Source: Pseudoxanthomonas sp. GM95 (lineage in GTDB: Bacteria; Pseudomonadota; Gammaproteobacteria; Xanthomonadales; Xanthomonadaceae). From it: a DNA stretch of 64,000 nucleotides. Both the position numbers and the translations under genes were made by a program. The notes under the pieces are model-generated. The model was not told where the DNA came from. It ran no database searches and worked only from the letters and a program-made list of their open reading frames with translations. Positions 1 through 8,529 of the stretch are shown one piece after another. Every line of letters starts with the position of its first letter. Position 1 is the first letter of the stretch. Location: contig NZ_FOAX01000004.1 in assembly GCF_900109775.1 (NCBI RefSeq), positions 248,001-312,000 on the forward strand, read 5' to 3'.

Positions 1-2
1 GC

Positions 3-323
3 AACCAGGCGCTACTGGGCCAAAACGAGAAAGCGCTGGCGGTGCTGGACAGCCTGGCCAGCACGCGCGGCGACGGCAGCGAGTTCGCGCGCCTGCGCTG
101 GAGCGCCAGCGCCTACGCGGCCGAAGCGCGCTGCAGCAGCGGCGCGCCGGAAGCAGCGGTGCGCACGCTCAACGGCCTGCTGGAAACCCTGCAACAGGCC
201 CAGCCCGACGGCGGCGTGATCCCGCGCGAAGTGGCCGAAATCCGCACGCGCTGCGTACGCCTGGCTGGCGTCAAAGGGGCAAGGCGGCCTGCAGTGGCTG
301 CATTGCCGATTCGCCGCGGGTGA
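3..323 (+). CDS. C-terminal fragment of an unidentified protein (5' end outside window)
   Basis: An open frame runs in from the left edge and stops with TGA at 321-323. The visible 106 or so residues are mostly alpha-helix formers (Ala, Leu, Glu, Arg) with spacing that resembles TPR-like helical hairpins, for example an Ala-Leu-Ala-Val-Leu-Asp-Ser-Leu stretch followed by a second helical segment. No catalytic motif is visible, so the family is not recognised. The last 53 bp overlap the 3' end of the convergent thymidine kinase gene. The final 20 residues, rich in Arg and Ala, therefore come from sequence that also codes for Tdk on the other strand. Codon usage up to the overlap is typical of the surrounding genes. 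Confidence 0.55.
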   Translation, partial: NQALLGQNEKALAVLDSLASTRGDGSEFARLRWSASAYAAEARCSSGAPEAAVRTLNGLLETLQQAQPDGGVIPREVAEIRTRCVRLAGVKGARRPAVAALPIRRG

Positions 324-891
324 TTTTCTTGTACTCGGCGCGGCTGACCGACACATAGGACTCGTTGCCGCCGATCTCGACCTGCGGCCCGTCGTGCACC
401 ACGCGCCCGTTGGCGTCCACGCGCACGGTCATCGTGGCCTTGGCGCCGGTGTGGCAGATGGTCTTGATCTCGGTGAGCTCATCAGCCCAGGCCAGCAGCG
501 CCTGGCTGCCTTCGAACAGCTCGCCGCGGAAATCCGTCCGCAGGCCGTAGCACAGCACCGGAATGCGGCGCTCATCGACCACGTCGCTGAGCTGCCACAC
601 CTGCGAACGCGTGAGGAACTGCGCTTCGTCCACCAACACGCAATGCAGCGGTCCGTGCGCCGCGATATCCGCATCCACCGTCTGCAGCAGGTCGTCGTCG
701 CTGGTAAAAGCCGTGCCTTCGGCGCGCAGGCCAATGCGCGAGGCGACCACGCCGGTGCCGGCGCGATGGTCCAGCCGCGGCGTCAGGATCAGCACCCGCA
801 TCCCGCGCTCACGATAGTTGTGCGCCGACTGCAACAGTGTGGTGGTCTTGCCGGCGTTCATCGCCGAATAATAGAAATAGAGCTTGGCCAT
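271..891 (-). CDS. tdk: Thymidine kinase (type II)
   Basis: This enzyme phosphorylates thymidine to dTMP with ATP in the cytosol (pyrimidine salvage). The protein is 206 aa, close to E. coli Tdk (205). Starting at ATG 891 gives the family N-terminus [17 protein letters not shown], with the P-loop at residues 9-17. A VDEAQF segment carries the probable catalytic Glu, and the lasso-region motif GGNESYVSV lies near the C-terminus. The open frame extends further upstream, but only this start aligns with the family. Oddity: of the zinc-ribbon ligands of E. coli Tdk (two Cys in KTICFCG, plus Cys and His in VSVCRKHY), only the first Cys is kept here ([15 protein letters not shown]). The protein probably lacks the structural zinc. 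The 3' end overlaps the convergent upstream gene by 53 bp. Confidence 0.95.
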   Translation of the reverse strand: MAKLYFYYSAMNAGKTTTLLQSAHNYRERGMRVLILTPRLDHRAGTGVVASRIGLRAEGTAFTSDDDLLQTVDADIAAHGPLHCVLVDEAQFLTRSQVWQLSDVVDERRIPVLCYGLRTDFRGELFEGSQALLAWADELTEIKTICHTGAKATMTVRVDANGRVVHDGPQVEIGGNESYVSVSRAEYKKITRGESAMQPLQAALPL

Positions 892-964
892 GGCGGTAAT
901 TCTAGCGGCTGACCAAGCGCTAAAAATCCGCGCATCCCGTGCTCTAGGCGGAATGCTCGTGGGT

Positions 965-1720
965 TCAGGGATTCGCCGGCGCTGAATTTGGCGCTGAGTG
1001 ATCCTCTGGAACTTCCAGCGGGATACCCTCGACATCACCGACAGTCACGATGCCCGGATTTTCTTTTGCCCACAGTCGATCTTGCATCGACCAATACTGC
1101 GTCGGCTGCCAGAACTGTGGCGCGTAAAAGCGCTGGGCGTCGATGCCGCCTCCACGCGGGGAGTTGATGACAAGCGCGGAAGCGCCAGTGCCACCAAGCA
1201 AGCTCCCCGTGCTCCGCCGCGCTTCTCGCTTCAACACGGCTTCCCAGCGCGGCTTGGCGACTTCATCCCCGTAATCGGCGAGCATTTTCTTGTCTTGGCG
1301 AACTGCGCGCTTGCGCTCGTCTTCGGTGAGCTGACGCCAATAATCCATCTTGTGCGCGGTAAAACTCTCGTAGCCTCGCTCAGCCGCTAATGCCATGAAC
1401 AGGAAGCCCATCACCCGGTCCTGCGTACCGCCTTCCCCGTTCCAATACATCTCACCCAAGCGCGCCTGCGAGGGCTTATCGGCATATCGCGCGGCGAGTC
1501 GATATTGCTTGCGTGCCTCGCTGAAGTCGCGGTCCTTGTCCGCACGCATCCCGGCGCGGCGATAAAAAAGATCCAGATGACCCTGAAAAAAGCCATCGGT
1601 CATCACATCTGCAGGAACGTCGTAGAAGGTTGCCTTCTTCGAGGCCGCATCGGCCGTCGCCGTAAACCCCGTCGCGGCAAGTACCAGAGACAATCCAATG
1701 ATTCCTTTCTTGATGCGCAT
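965..1720 (-). CDS. Secreted Sel1-repeat-type protein
   Basis: The protein is 251 aa and starts at ATG 1720. It is preceded by a strong Shine-Dalgarno GGAGGAG, readable on the minus strand just upstream. The N-terminus ([21 protein letters not shown]) is a clear Sec signal peptide, probably cleaved after ADA near residue 28. The middle (about residues 55-110) has a Sel1/TPR-like helical repeat: [29 protein letters not shown] followed by [13 protein letters not shown]. The C-terminal part is not recognised and contains a WQPTQYW segment and an acidic/Pro tail. Sel1 proteins act as scaffolds; no enzymatic residues are visible. It is transcribed divergently from rep with about 90 bp between them. 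Function unknown, probably periplasmic. Confidence 0.8.
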   Translation of the reverse strand: MRIKKGIIGLSLVLAATGFTATADAASKKATFYDVPADVMTDGFFQGHLDLFYRRAGMRADKDRDFSEARKQYRLAARYADKPSQARLGEMYWNGEGGTQDRVMGFLFMALAAERGYESFTAHKMDYWRQLTEDERKRAVRQDKKMLADYGDEVAKPRWEAVLKREARRSTGSLLGGTGASALVINSPRGGGIDAQRFYAPQFWQPTQYWSMQDRLWAKENPGIVTVGDVEGIPLEVPEDHSAPNSAPANP

Positions 1721-1779
1721 TGCAGCTCCTCCTTGGGCTTGTGTAGCGATGATTCTAGATCGGCCCGCGCGCGCTTTTC

Positions 1780-1785
1780 TATAAA
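1780..1785 (+). promoter_or_regulatory. Probable -10 element of rep
   Basis: TATAAA lies 28 bp upstream of the rep ATG in the 93-bp divergent spacer, in an otherwise GC-rich stretch. No convincing -35 was found at the standard distance. Confidence 0.4.
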
Positions 1786-1813
1786 CTAAAGACCTACTGC
1801 AAGGCCTCCGTTC

Positions 1814-3793
1814 ATGGATTTCCTCAACCCCCCACAGCGCGCGGCGGTGCTGCACGTGCACGGTCCGCTGCTGGTGCTGGCTGGCGCCGGCAGCGGCAAG
1901 ACGCGCGTGATCATCGAAAAGATCGCGCATCTGATCGCGTCCAAACGCATGCCCGCCAAGCGCATCGCGGCGATCACCTTCACCAACAAGTCGGCCAAGG
2001 AAATGCGCGAGCGCCTGGCCAAGCGGATCAAGGGCGATGCGGCCGAAGGCCTGACCATCTGCACCTTCCACGCACTGGGGTTGAAGTTCCTGCAGATCGA
2101 GCACGCCGCGGCGGGGCTGAAGCGCAACTTTTCCATCTTCGATGCCGACGATGCAAACGCGCAGATCAAGGACCTGATGCCGGGCGCCAAGCCCGACGCG
2201 GTCGAGCTGATGAAAAGCCTGATCTCGCGCGCCAAGAATGCCGGCCTGTCGCCCGAGCAGACCGCCGAGCTGGCGCGCAGCCCGCGCGAGGTGGAAGCCG
2301 CCGCGCTGTACGCGCGCTACCAGGCGCGCCTGGCCAGCTTCAACGCGGTGGATTTCGATGACCTGATCCGCCTGCCGGTGCAGATCCTGGAGGCCAACCC
2401 GGAGATCACCGCCGGCTGGCGCGAGCGCATCGGCTATCTGCTGGTGGACGAGTGCCAGGACACCAACGACGCGCAGTACCGCCTGCTCAAAGCGATCGCC
2501 GGGCCGCGCGGCGACTTCACCTGCGTGGGCGACGACGACCAGAGCATCTACGCGTGGCGTGGTGCCAACCCGGAAAACCTGCTGCAGATGGGCCGCGACT
2601 ATCCGCAGCTGGAGATCATCAAGCTGGAGCAGAACTATCGCTGCTCCAACCGCGTGCTGCGCGCGGCCAATGCGCTGATCGCGCACAACCCGCACGAGCA
2701 TCTCAAGCAGCTGTGGTCCGACCAGGCCGACGGCGAGCGTATCCGCGTGTGGGAATGCCGCGACAACGACCACGAGGCGGAAAAGGTCGCCGCGGAAATC
2801 TCGTACCTGCAGACCGCCAAGCAGGTGCCGTGGAACGAGTTCTGCATTTTGTTCCGCGGCAATTTCCAGTCGCGCGTGATCGAAAAGGCGCTGCAGCTGC
2901 TGCGCATTCCGTATCACCTGACTGGCGGCACGGCGTTCCTGGAACGGCAGGAAGTGAAGGATTCGCTGAGCTGGCTGCGGCTGGTGGCCAATCCGGATGA
3001 CGACGCGGCCTTCCTGCGCGCGGTGCAGTCGCCCAAGCGCGAAGTCGGTGCGACCTCGCTGGCCAAGCTGGCCGAGATGGCGCAGGCGCGACACCTGCCG
3101 ATGGCGCGCACGGCCGAGATCACTGGCGCGCTGCAGGCGCTGCCGCCACGCGCCGCCAACGGCCTGGCCGCCTTCAACGACGTGCTGCACGAGCTGCGCG
3201 CGCAGGCGCCCAAGCTGCCGGCGGCCGACTTGGTGCGCCTGCTGGCCGAGCGTTCGGGCCTGCTGGCCGATTTGCGCGTGCAATCCAAGGACGAGCCGTC
3301 CTTCCAGCGCCGCAAGGCCAACCTGGAGGAACTGGCCGACTGGTTCGGTGGCGGCCCGCGCGGCGCCACGGCCGGCGACCTGGCCGCGCAGCTGGCGCTG
3401 CTGTCGCGCAACGACAAGGACGACGGCGGCAACCAGGTGCGGATGATGACCCTGCACGCGGCCAAGGGCCTGGAGTTCCGCTACGTGTTCATCGTCGGCT
3501 GCGAGGACGGCGTGCTGCCGCACGAAGCCGCACTGGAAGAAGGCTCGCTGGAGGAAGAGCGCCGGCTGATGTACGTGGGCATCACCCGCGCCAAGCAGGG
3601 CCTGTACCTCAGCCACAGCCGCACCACGCGCAAGTTCCGCGAGCTGATGCGGCTGCAGCCGAGCCGCTTCCTCGACGAACTGCCGCAGGCCGAATTGCAG
3701 CGCGATGGAGCGGATCCCGTGCTGGATGCGGCCAGCAAGCAGGAGCGCGCGAAGGCCGGCATGGCGGCGATCCAGGCGCTGTTCGACGACTGA
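1814..3793 (+). CDS. rep: ATP-dependent DNA helicase Rep (SF1A)
   Basis: A 3'-5' superfamily 1 helicase that helps replication forks pass roadblocks and restart. The protein is 659 aa (E. coli Rep 673). All helicase motifs are visible: Q-motif LNPPQRAAV; Walker A AGAGSGKT with Lys29; motif II LVDECQD; motif III GDDDQSIYAWRGA; motif IV EQNYRC; motif V TLHAAKGLEF; and motif VI RRLMYVGITRAK. The length and the lack of a UvrD-type C-terminal extension favour Rep over UvrD or PcrA. It stands alone, with a TATAAA -10-like element upstream. The following gene is convergent, about 70 bp away. Confidence 0.95.
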   Translation: MDFLNPPQRAAVLHVHGPLLVLAGAGSGKTRVIIEKIAHLIASKRMPAKRIAAITFTNKSAKEMRERLAKRIKGDAAEGLTICTFHALGLKFLQIEHAAAGLKRNFSIFDADDANAQIKDLMPGAKPDAVELMKSLISRAKNAGLSPEQTAELARSPREVEAAALYARYQARLASFNAVDFDDLIRLPVQILEANPEITAGWRERIGYLLVDECQDTNDAQYRLLKAIAGPRGDFTCVGDDDQSIYAWRGANPENLLQMGRDYPQLEIIKLEQNYRCSNRVLRAANALIAHNPHEHLKQLWSDQADGERIRVWECRDNDHEAEKVAAEISYLQTAKQVPWNEFCILFRGNFQSRVIEKALQLLRIPYHLTGGTAFLERQEVKDSLSWLRLVANPDDDAAFLRAVQSPKREVGATSLAKLAEMAQARHLPMARTAEITGALQALPPRAANGLAAFNDVLHELRAQAPKLPAADLVRLLAERSGLLADLRVQSKDEPSFQRRKANLEELADWFGGGPRGATAGDLAAQLALLSRNDKDDGGNQVRMMTLHAAKGLEFRYVFIVGCEDGVLPHEAALEEGSLEEERRLMYVGITRAKQGLYLSHSRTTRKFRELMRLQPSRFLDELPQAELQRDGADPVLDAASKQERAKAGMAAIQALFDD

Positions 3794-3862
3794 TCCGGTC
3801 CACGCATTTGCGGTAGTAGGGCGCGACGCCGAAGCGCCTCGCCTACTCCCTCGCGAAACGCG

Positions 3863-5740
3863 CTACGGCTTGGCGTCGGCCGGCACCGTCATCGCCGGCA
3901 CCTCGGCCGGAACGACCATCGGGGCGGGCGCCAAGGGCGCGCCGGACAGCACGGCGACCGGTGCTTCGGCCGCTGGCTTGGGCTGGGCCGAGGCGGACTG
4001 GACTTCCATCAGCACCTGCTGGACCAGCGCATCGGTGGCTTCGGCAGCGGTCATCTTTTTCCGGCGCGTGGGCGGCATCGCGCGGGCGGGCGCCTGTGGT
4101 GGCACCCGCACCGACGGCGGAACGGCGACCGGCGGTGGCGCCGAGGCCATCGACACGCCGGGCATCATCTGACGGATCAGCGCGGCGGTGGCTTCCGCGG
4201 CGGCGGCGTTCACCGCGGCGCGGCTGGGGGCGGGGGCTGAAGGTGCGATCACCGGTGCGGGCGCTAGCGGCTCGGCGGCGGGAACCTGCGCGACACGCGG
4301 GACTGCAGCGACCGGCGGCGCTTTCGCAATCGATGCGGTGGACGGCGTCGGTGCCGCCACGGGCGGCGGCGTGATCGACCTGGCCACGGCTGGCGTCGAT
4401 GACGCAACGGGCGTCACGGTCGGCGTTCTGGCCGAATTGGCAGGACGCGACGGCTGGGCTGATGCCGGTGGTGCCGAAACGGGTGATGGCGTGACCAGAC
4501 GGGCTTGCGTCGTCGGGGGCGGCGTGACCGCGGCGATCACGGCTGGCGACTTGGTGGGCACAGGCGTGGAAGGCGCAGGGGCCTGCGCAGCGGGCGCGAC
4601 CGGTTTGGTCGAGGCGGCAGCCACTGTCATCGACGGCGCCTTGGCAGCGCCGGACGTAGCGGTCGGCGCGGGGGGCTTCGAAGCGACAGGCGCAGCAGGG
4701 GCGGCTTGCACACTGGGCGCGCGAACCGGCTGCGGAGCCGCCGCGACGGCGGTTGGCTTAGGCGCTGATGACAACACTGCCGGCGGCGGCGCGGCGGCGA
4801 CCGCAGACGCCGTCGAACGAGATGGCGTTGGTGCAGGCACGGCCGGCGCGACGACGGGCGCCTGTGCAACGCGCGGCGGGGCGACGACCGGCGGCGTTGG
4901 CGCAGCAACAGCCGGGGCCGGCACAGCAGCAGCAACCCTTTCAGGCGCGGGCGCCGCAGTGACTTCAGTTGCAACGGGCGCTGTCGCTTCTGGCTCGGCA
5001 GCCGCCGCCACCGCCGGCGTCGCCGCTTCCAGCCAGTGCGAGGACGGCAGCACGCAGGATAGCGTGCGCCCGTACAGCTCGGCCTTCACCCGGCCCTGGT
5101 GGACGAAGATGTTCGCGCCGGTGCGCTGGTATTTGAGGCCGCCATTGGTGGGCTGCAGGAACACGATTGCCTGCTGGCGACCGAAGCCCAGCACCGCGAA
5201 CGGCGGGTCGAGCTTGCTGTAGAACGCCGCGGTCAGCGGCGTGCCGGTGCCCGTGCAGGAAAACGCCACCTGGGTGCGCGCGACGTTGCTCGGGTCCTGC
5301 AGCGCCAGTTCGGCCAGGCGGGTGCGGCTGGCCTCGGCCACGCAGTCGCGCGGGTCGGCGGCCTTGAGGCAGGTTTCGCGACTGGCTTCCCAGGCCTGTT
5401 CGGCCTTGGACAGCTGCGCGCGATCCGCACCGCTGCGCAGGCGCGTGGCGAGGTAGGCGTCGTGGGCCTGGCGATCGAGCATCGCCAACTCGGGCTCGGC
5501 GCAGATCAGCTGCTGCAGTTCGGTCAGCGGTGCATCCAGCGGCAAGGTGGGCCCGCCTTCGATCAGCGGGCCGGGACACGGAAACGAGGCCTTGATCGCG
5601 ATCTGTGGCGCCGGCCTGTCGGGCATGGCCTCCAGCGTGGAAGGCGCGGCGGCCGGTGCAGCGGCTGCGACCGGCGGCTTGCGGTCACAGCCGGCGAGCG
5701 CAACGAACAACACAACGCCTGCCGGCAGGATCATGCGCAT
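3863..5740 (-). CDS. Lipoprotein with LprI-like and MliC-like domains and a long Ala/Pro-rich tail
   Basis: The protein is 625 aa and starts at ATG 5740. It has a lipoprotein signal peptide (lipobox LAGC, Cys18). Residues about 54-145 match the LprI N-terminal pattern: Cys-Pro near 54, ICAEPELAMLDRQ near 80, the W of QAWEASRETC, then a CVAEASRTRLAEL segment. Residues about 155-230 match the MliC fold: FSCTGTGTPLTAAF, a GFGRQQAIVF strand, QRTGANIFVHQGRVKAELYG and a closing Cys. Both families are linked to inhibition of C-type lysozyme at the envelope. About 380 residues follow, almost entirely Ala, Pro, Val and Thr, and near the C-terminus two short related helices occur (AAEATAALIRQ and AAEATDALVQQ). 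Inference: an envelope-anchored lysozyme inhibitor whose tail spans periplasm or peptidoglycan. Inhibitor activity is not proven by sequence. Confidence 0.75.
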   Translation of the reverse strand: MRMILPAGVVLFVALAGCDRKPPVAAAAPAAAPSTLEAMPDRPAPQIAIKASFPCPGPLIEGGPTLPLDAPLTELQQLICAEPELAMLDRQAHDAYLATRLRSGADRAQLSKAEQAWEASRETCLKAADPRDCVAEASRTRLAELALQDPSNVARTQVAFSCTGTGTPLTAAFYSKLDPPFAVLGFGRQQAIVFLQPTNGGLKYQRTGANIFVHQGRVKAELYGRTLSCVLPSSHWLEAATPAVAAAAEPEATAPVATEVTAAPAPERVAAAVPAPAVAAPTPPVVAPPRVAQAPVVAPAVPAPTPSRSTASAVAAAPPPAVLSSAPKPTAVAAAPQPVRAPSVQAAPAAPVASKPPAPTATSGAAKAPSMTVAAASTKPVAPAAQAPAPSTPVPTKSPAVIAAVTPPPTTQARLVTPSPVSAPPASAQPSRPANSARTPTVTPVASSTPAVARSITPPPVAAPTPSTASIAKAPPVAAVPRVAQVPAAEPLAPAPVIAPSAPAPSRAAVNAAAAEATAALIRQMMPGVSMASAPPPVAVPPSVRVPPQAPARAMPPTRRKKMTAAEATDALVQQVLMEVQSASAQPKPAAEAPVAVLSGAPLAPAPMVVPAEVPAMTVPADAKP

Positions 5741-5801
5741 GAAACGGGTTCCGCTTAGGCGCTTGCGCGCGTCATTTCGTTTCACGCCGAAGGCGGCGCG
5801 C

Positions 5802-6476
5802 TCAGGACAGTTGCGGCGCTTCGGGCGCGGCGCTGTCGCCTTCGAGTCGCGCCAGGCGCGCTTCGAGTTCGGCGATGCGCGCTTCGAGTTCGGCGACGCG
5901 ATGATCCAGTTCGCTGCTGCCGCCACCGGAAGACGACGCCGCCACGCGCGCGCTGATCGCTTCCACGTCCACTACGCCGGACAGCAGGTGCATCCAGCGA
6001 TCCTCGCGCTGGCCTGGGCCGCGCGGGATCTGCACCACCAGCGCGGGCTCGCGATGGGCCATTCGCTCCAGATGGTGGCGCGCGTCTTCGGCGTCGGCGA
6101 ACTTCACCAGCCGCTCGGCGCGGGCCAGCAGTTCGTTGACCGTCTGCGGTCCACGCAGCAGCAGCAGGCCCAGCAACGCGATCTGCTGGTTGGGCAGGCT
6201 GAAGACCTTGCCGGTCAGGTGCTCGTAGCGGTCGGCGCGCGAGGAGAACTGCTGGCGCGCCAGGCCCAGCGTTTCCAGCGTGCGCAGGGCGTGCTGCACG
6301 GCGCCGGATTGCAGGTTCATTACCGGGTCGCGCGCGGTCTTCTGGTTGGCAGCCGAGACCGCGGCGTTGACCGTCAGCGGATAGACGTCGGGCGTGGTGG
6401 CCTCTTTCTCGATCAGGCAGCCCAGCAGACGCGCCTGGGCAGCGTCGAGCACGGGCAGGTCGGCGGAATCGGACAT
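5802..6476 (-). CDS. yceH: YceH family winged-helix protein (DUF480)
   Basis: The protein is 224 aa from ATG 6476, a normal family length. It shows the DUF480 signature: [35 protein letters not shown] and VQHALRTLE, followed by a second wHTH-like repeat ([20 protein letters not shown]). The last 35 or so residues form a short coiled coil with a repeating [13 protein letters not shown] pattern. The biochemical role of YceH is not established. The two winged helices suggest nucleic-acid or protein binding. It lies 61 bp upstream of the LprI/MliC lipoprotein gene on the same strand, so the two could be co-transcribed. Confidence 0.9.
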   Translation of the reverse strand: MSDSADLPVLDAAQARLLGCLIEKEATTPDVYPLTVNAAVSAANQKTARDPVMNLQSGAVQHALRTLETLGLARQQFSSRADRYEHLTGKVFSLPNQQIALLGLLLLRGPQTVNELLARAERLVKFADAEDARHHLERMAHREPALVVQIPRGPGQREDRWMHLLSGVVDVEAISARVAASSSGGGSSELDHRVAELEARIAELEARLARLEGDSAAPEAPQLS

Positions 6477-6657
6477 GGGGCGGCACCTGTTGCAGCGATC
6501 GGAGCCGGCAAGCATAGCCGCCGCTTGCGACCGGCAGGGTACGAGATCCTGCGCATCGCGCCCTAGTCCGCGGGATGGCAACCAGCAGACCCTGAAGTCC
6601 AGCCGTCACCGGCAGCCGCTAAACTAGCGCGTCCCTTCCGCGTCGATCTTTTCCCAC

Positions 6658-7572
6658 GTGACCGCAACCCGAACGCTGCTCCTGAGCTGCTGCACCGTGC
6701 TGGCCCTGGCCGCCTGCAAGCGCACCGAACCCGCCGCCCCGGCCGCCTCGGCCGAAGCCAAGCCGGCAATCCAGCCGGTGCCGACCACGCCCACCGCGGC
6801 GGCCGACGACAACCTCAACGCGGTCCTGTGGGTGCAGCGTTCGGCCGAATACAAGGCGCTGTCCGAGCAGACCTACCGCGCCGCCGCCGACCACCTGGAT
6901 GCCGCGCTCAAAGAGAAGCACTGGGACGCGCTGGTGCCCGACGAACGCGGCAACGCCACCACCGGCCTCAAGCCGGCGGTGATCCTGGACGTGGACGAGA
7001 CCGTGCTGGACAACTCGCCCTATCAGGCACGCCTGATCGCCGACCACGCCCAGTACGACGAAGTCACCTGGGACCAGTGGGTCGCCGAGAAGAAGGCCAA
7101 GGCCGTGCCGGGCGTGGTCGAGTTCGCCAAGGCCGCCAACGCCAAGGGCGTGACCCTGCTGTACATCTCCAACCGCGCCGTGCACCTGAAGGAGGCGACC
7201 CTGGCCAACCTGCGCCAGGCCGGCCTGCCGGTGGCAGATGACAGCGTGTTCCTGGGCCTGGGCACCAACGTGCCGGGCTGCGAGCAGAACGGCACCGAGA
7301 AGAACTGCCGCCGCAAGCTGGCCGGGCAGCAGTACCGCGTGCTGATGCAGTTCGGCGACCAGCTGGGCGACTTCACCCAGGTCATCGCCAACACTGAGGA
7401 CGGCCGCCAGCAGCTGCTGGACAAGTACGACGACTGGTTCGGCGAGCGCTGGTGGATGCTGGCCGGCCCGACCTACGGGTCGTGGGAGCCGGCGCTGTTC
7501 AACAACGACTGGGAACAGCCGGTCGACGCTCGTCGCGCCGCCAAGCGCGCCGCGCTGGACCTGGCCCGATGA
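6658..7572 (+). CDS. 5'-nucleotidase / class C acid phosphatase lipoprotein, e(P4) family
   Basis: The protein is 304 aa with a GTG start at 6658. The N-terminus [20 protein letters not shown] ends in lipobox LAAC, which predicts an outer-membrane-facing lipoprotein. HAD motif I of class C acid phosphatases is clear ([15 protein letters not shown], with DxD nucleophile and acid). The second part has [19 protein letters not shown] and a GDQLGDF motif IV with the metal-binding Asp residues. The family removes phosphate from nucleotides in the periplasm (in Haemophilus for NAD salvage). The stop overlaps the pyrF start (ATGA), so the two are translationally coupled. That places periplasmic nucleotide dephosphorylation next to de novo UMP synthesis. 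A TAAACT -10-like element lies about 35 bp upstream. Confidence 0.9.
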   Translation: MTATRTLLLSCCTVLALAACKRTEPAAPAASAEAKPAIQPVPTTPTAAADDNLNAVLWVQRSAEYKALSEQTYRAAADHLDAALKEKHWDALVPDERGNATTGLKPAVILDVDETVLDNSPYQARLIADHAQYDEVTWDQWVAEKKAKAVPGVVEFAKAANAKGVTLLYISNRAVHLKEATLANLRQAGLPVADDSVFLGLGTNVPGCEQNGTEKNCRRKLAGQQYRVLMQFGDQLGDFTQVIANTEDGRQQLLDKYDDWFGERWWMLAGPTYGSWEPALFNNDWEQPVDARRAAKRAALDLAR

Positions 7573-8291
7573 GCCCGCGCGCACCGTTGGCCCTGGGCCC
7601 GCGCGAGCGGCTGATCGTGGCCCTGGACGAACCCACCGGCGCGCAGGCGCTGGAATGGGTGGACCGGCTGGGCGATGCGGTGTCGTTCTACAAGATCGGC
7701 ATGGAGCTGCTGGCCTCGGGCGACTATTTCACCGTGCTCGACGCGCTGGCCAAGCGGGACAAGAAGATCTTCGTCGACCTGAAATTCTTCGACATCCCGG
7801 CCACCATCGCCGGGGTGATCGGCGGGCTGTCGCGCTGGCCGGTGACCTTCGCCACCATCCACGGCTGGCACGCCGGGATGATGGAAGCCGCCGCGCAGGC
7901 GCGCAGCGGCGACCTGCGCCTGCTGGCGGTGACCGTGCTGACCTCGATGGACCGCACCGACCTGGCCGCGATGGGCATCGATCACGAGCCGCGCGAGGTG
8001 GTCGTCCAGCGCGCGCTGGCCGCCCAGGCCGCCGGCATCGACGGGGTGATCTGCTCGGGCCAGGAAGCCGCGCCGGTGCGCGCGGCCACCGGTGCGGGCT
8101 TCGACATCGTCTGCCCGGGCATCCGCCCGGCCGGCAGTGCTGTCGGCGACCAGAAGCGCACCTTGGGCGTGGCCGAGGCCTTCGCCGCCGGCGCCAACGC
8201 CATCGTGGTCGGCCGGCCGATTCGGCAGGCGCCCGATCCGCGTGTCGCGGCCGAAGCCATGCAGGCAGAAATCGCAGAACTCGTCAAATAA
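7569..8291 (+). CDS. pyrF: Orotidine-5'-phosphate decarboxylase
   Basis: This enzyme decarboxylates OMP to UMP, the last step of de novo UMP synthesis. The protein is 240 aa. It shows LIVALDEP at the first beta strand, the catalytic charged network [13 protein letters not shown] (DxKxxDIP type), a PGIRPAGS phosphate-binding segment, and the final strand [14 protein letters not shown]. It starts at ATG 7569, which overlaps the stop of the phosphatase gene by 4 bp, so translation is coupled. A structured intergenic region and a strong terminator follow. Confidence 0.96.
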   Translation: MSPRAPLALGPRERLIVALDEPTGAQALEWVDRLGDAVSFYKIGMELLASGDYFTVLDALAKRDKKIFVDLKFFDIPATIAGVIGGLSRWPVTFATIHGWHAGMMEAAAQARSGDLRLLAVTVLTSMDRTDLAAMGIDHEPREVVVQRALAAQAAGIDGVICSGQEAAPVRAATGAGFDIVCPGIRPAGSAVGDQKRTLGVAEAFAAGANAIVVGRPIRQAPDPRVAAEAMQAEIAELVK

Positions 8292-8307
8292 AACAATCAC
8301 TTGCATT

Positions 8308-8326
8308 GCAATACTTCAAGTATTGC
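8308..8326. repeat. Perfect 19-bp inverted repeat downstream of pyrF
   Basis: GCAATACTT, one base, then AAGTATTGC, 17 bp after the pyrF stop. The arms are perfect and AT-rich in a GC-rich genome. It may be a protein-binding site in the promoter region of the small-RNA candidate that follows, or a short hairpin at the end of the pyrF message. Confidence 0.55.
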
Positions 8327-8337
8327 TTCGCATACGT

Positions 8338-8454
8338 TCAGACGTTAGGCTGTGCGCGTCCGGCTCAGGCCGGAGTTGTTGCCACATCCGATGTCCTCCG
8401 GGCCCGACCCGGATTTATCAGGCCCGACGTCGTCACCGACCGGGCCTTTTTTTT
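8338..8454 (+). ncRNA. Candidate structured small RNA or pyrF 3' UTR element
   Basis: The 238 bp between pyrF and the next gene have no ORF but fold into three successive hairpins: TCCGGC/GCCGGA (8359-8374), CCGGG/CCCGG (8398-8412), and the terminator at 8420-8447 with an eight-T tail. The loops are short and C-rich. A weak promoter is possible (TTGCAA at 8306 and CATACG at 8331), giving a transcript of roughly 115 nt. Equally it could be the processed 3' end of the pyrF mRNA. No known family could be assigned by reading. Confidence 0.4.
8420..8454 (+). terminator. Rho-independent terminator after pyrF / small-RNA candidate
   Basis: AGGCCCG pairs with CGGGCCT, with an inner GTCG/CGAC helix, directly followed by eight T residues (8447-8454). 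Confidence 0.85.
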
Positions 8455-8529
8455 GCCCGTGTCACGCCAGTGCCTTGCCGATGTCCGCAGACACCGGCCA
8501 AGATGGCCTGCTCCACAGGGGGACCCCCC

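Noticed and set aside
965-3616. 883-codon open frame on the minus strand through rep
   Set aside because: Only its last 251 codons (Sel1-type protein) have a start, ribosome site and signal peptide. The rest is antisense to rep with no family features.
4188-5222. 344-codon Gly/Ala-rich frame on the plus strand
   Set aside because: It is the complement of the Ala/Pro-rich tail of the LprI/MliC lipoprotein gene. The GC-rich repetitive codons keep the other frames open.
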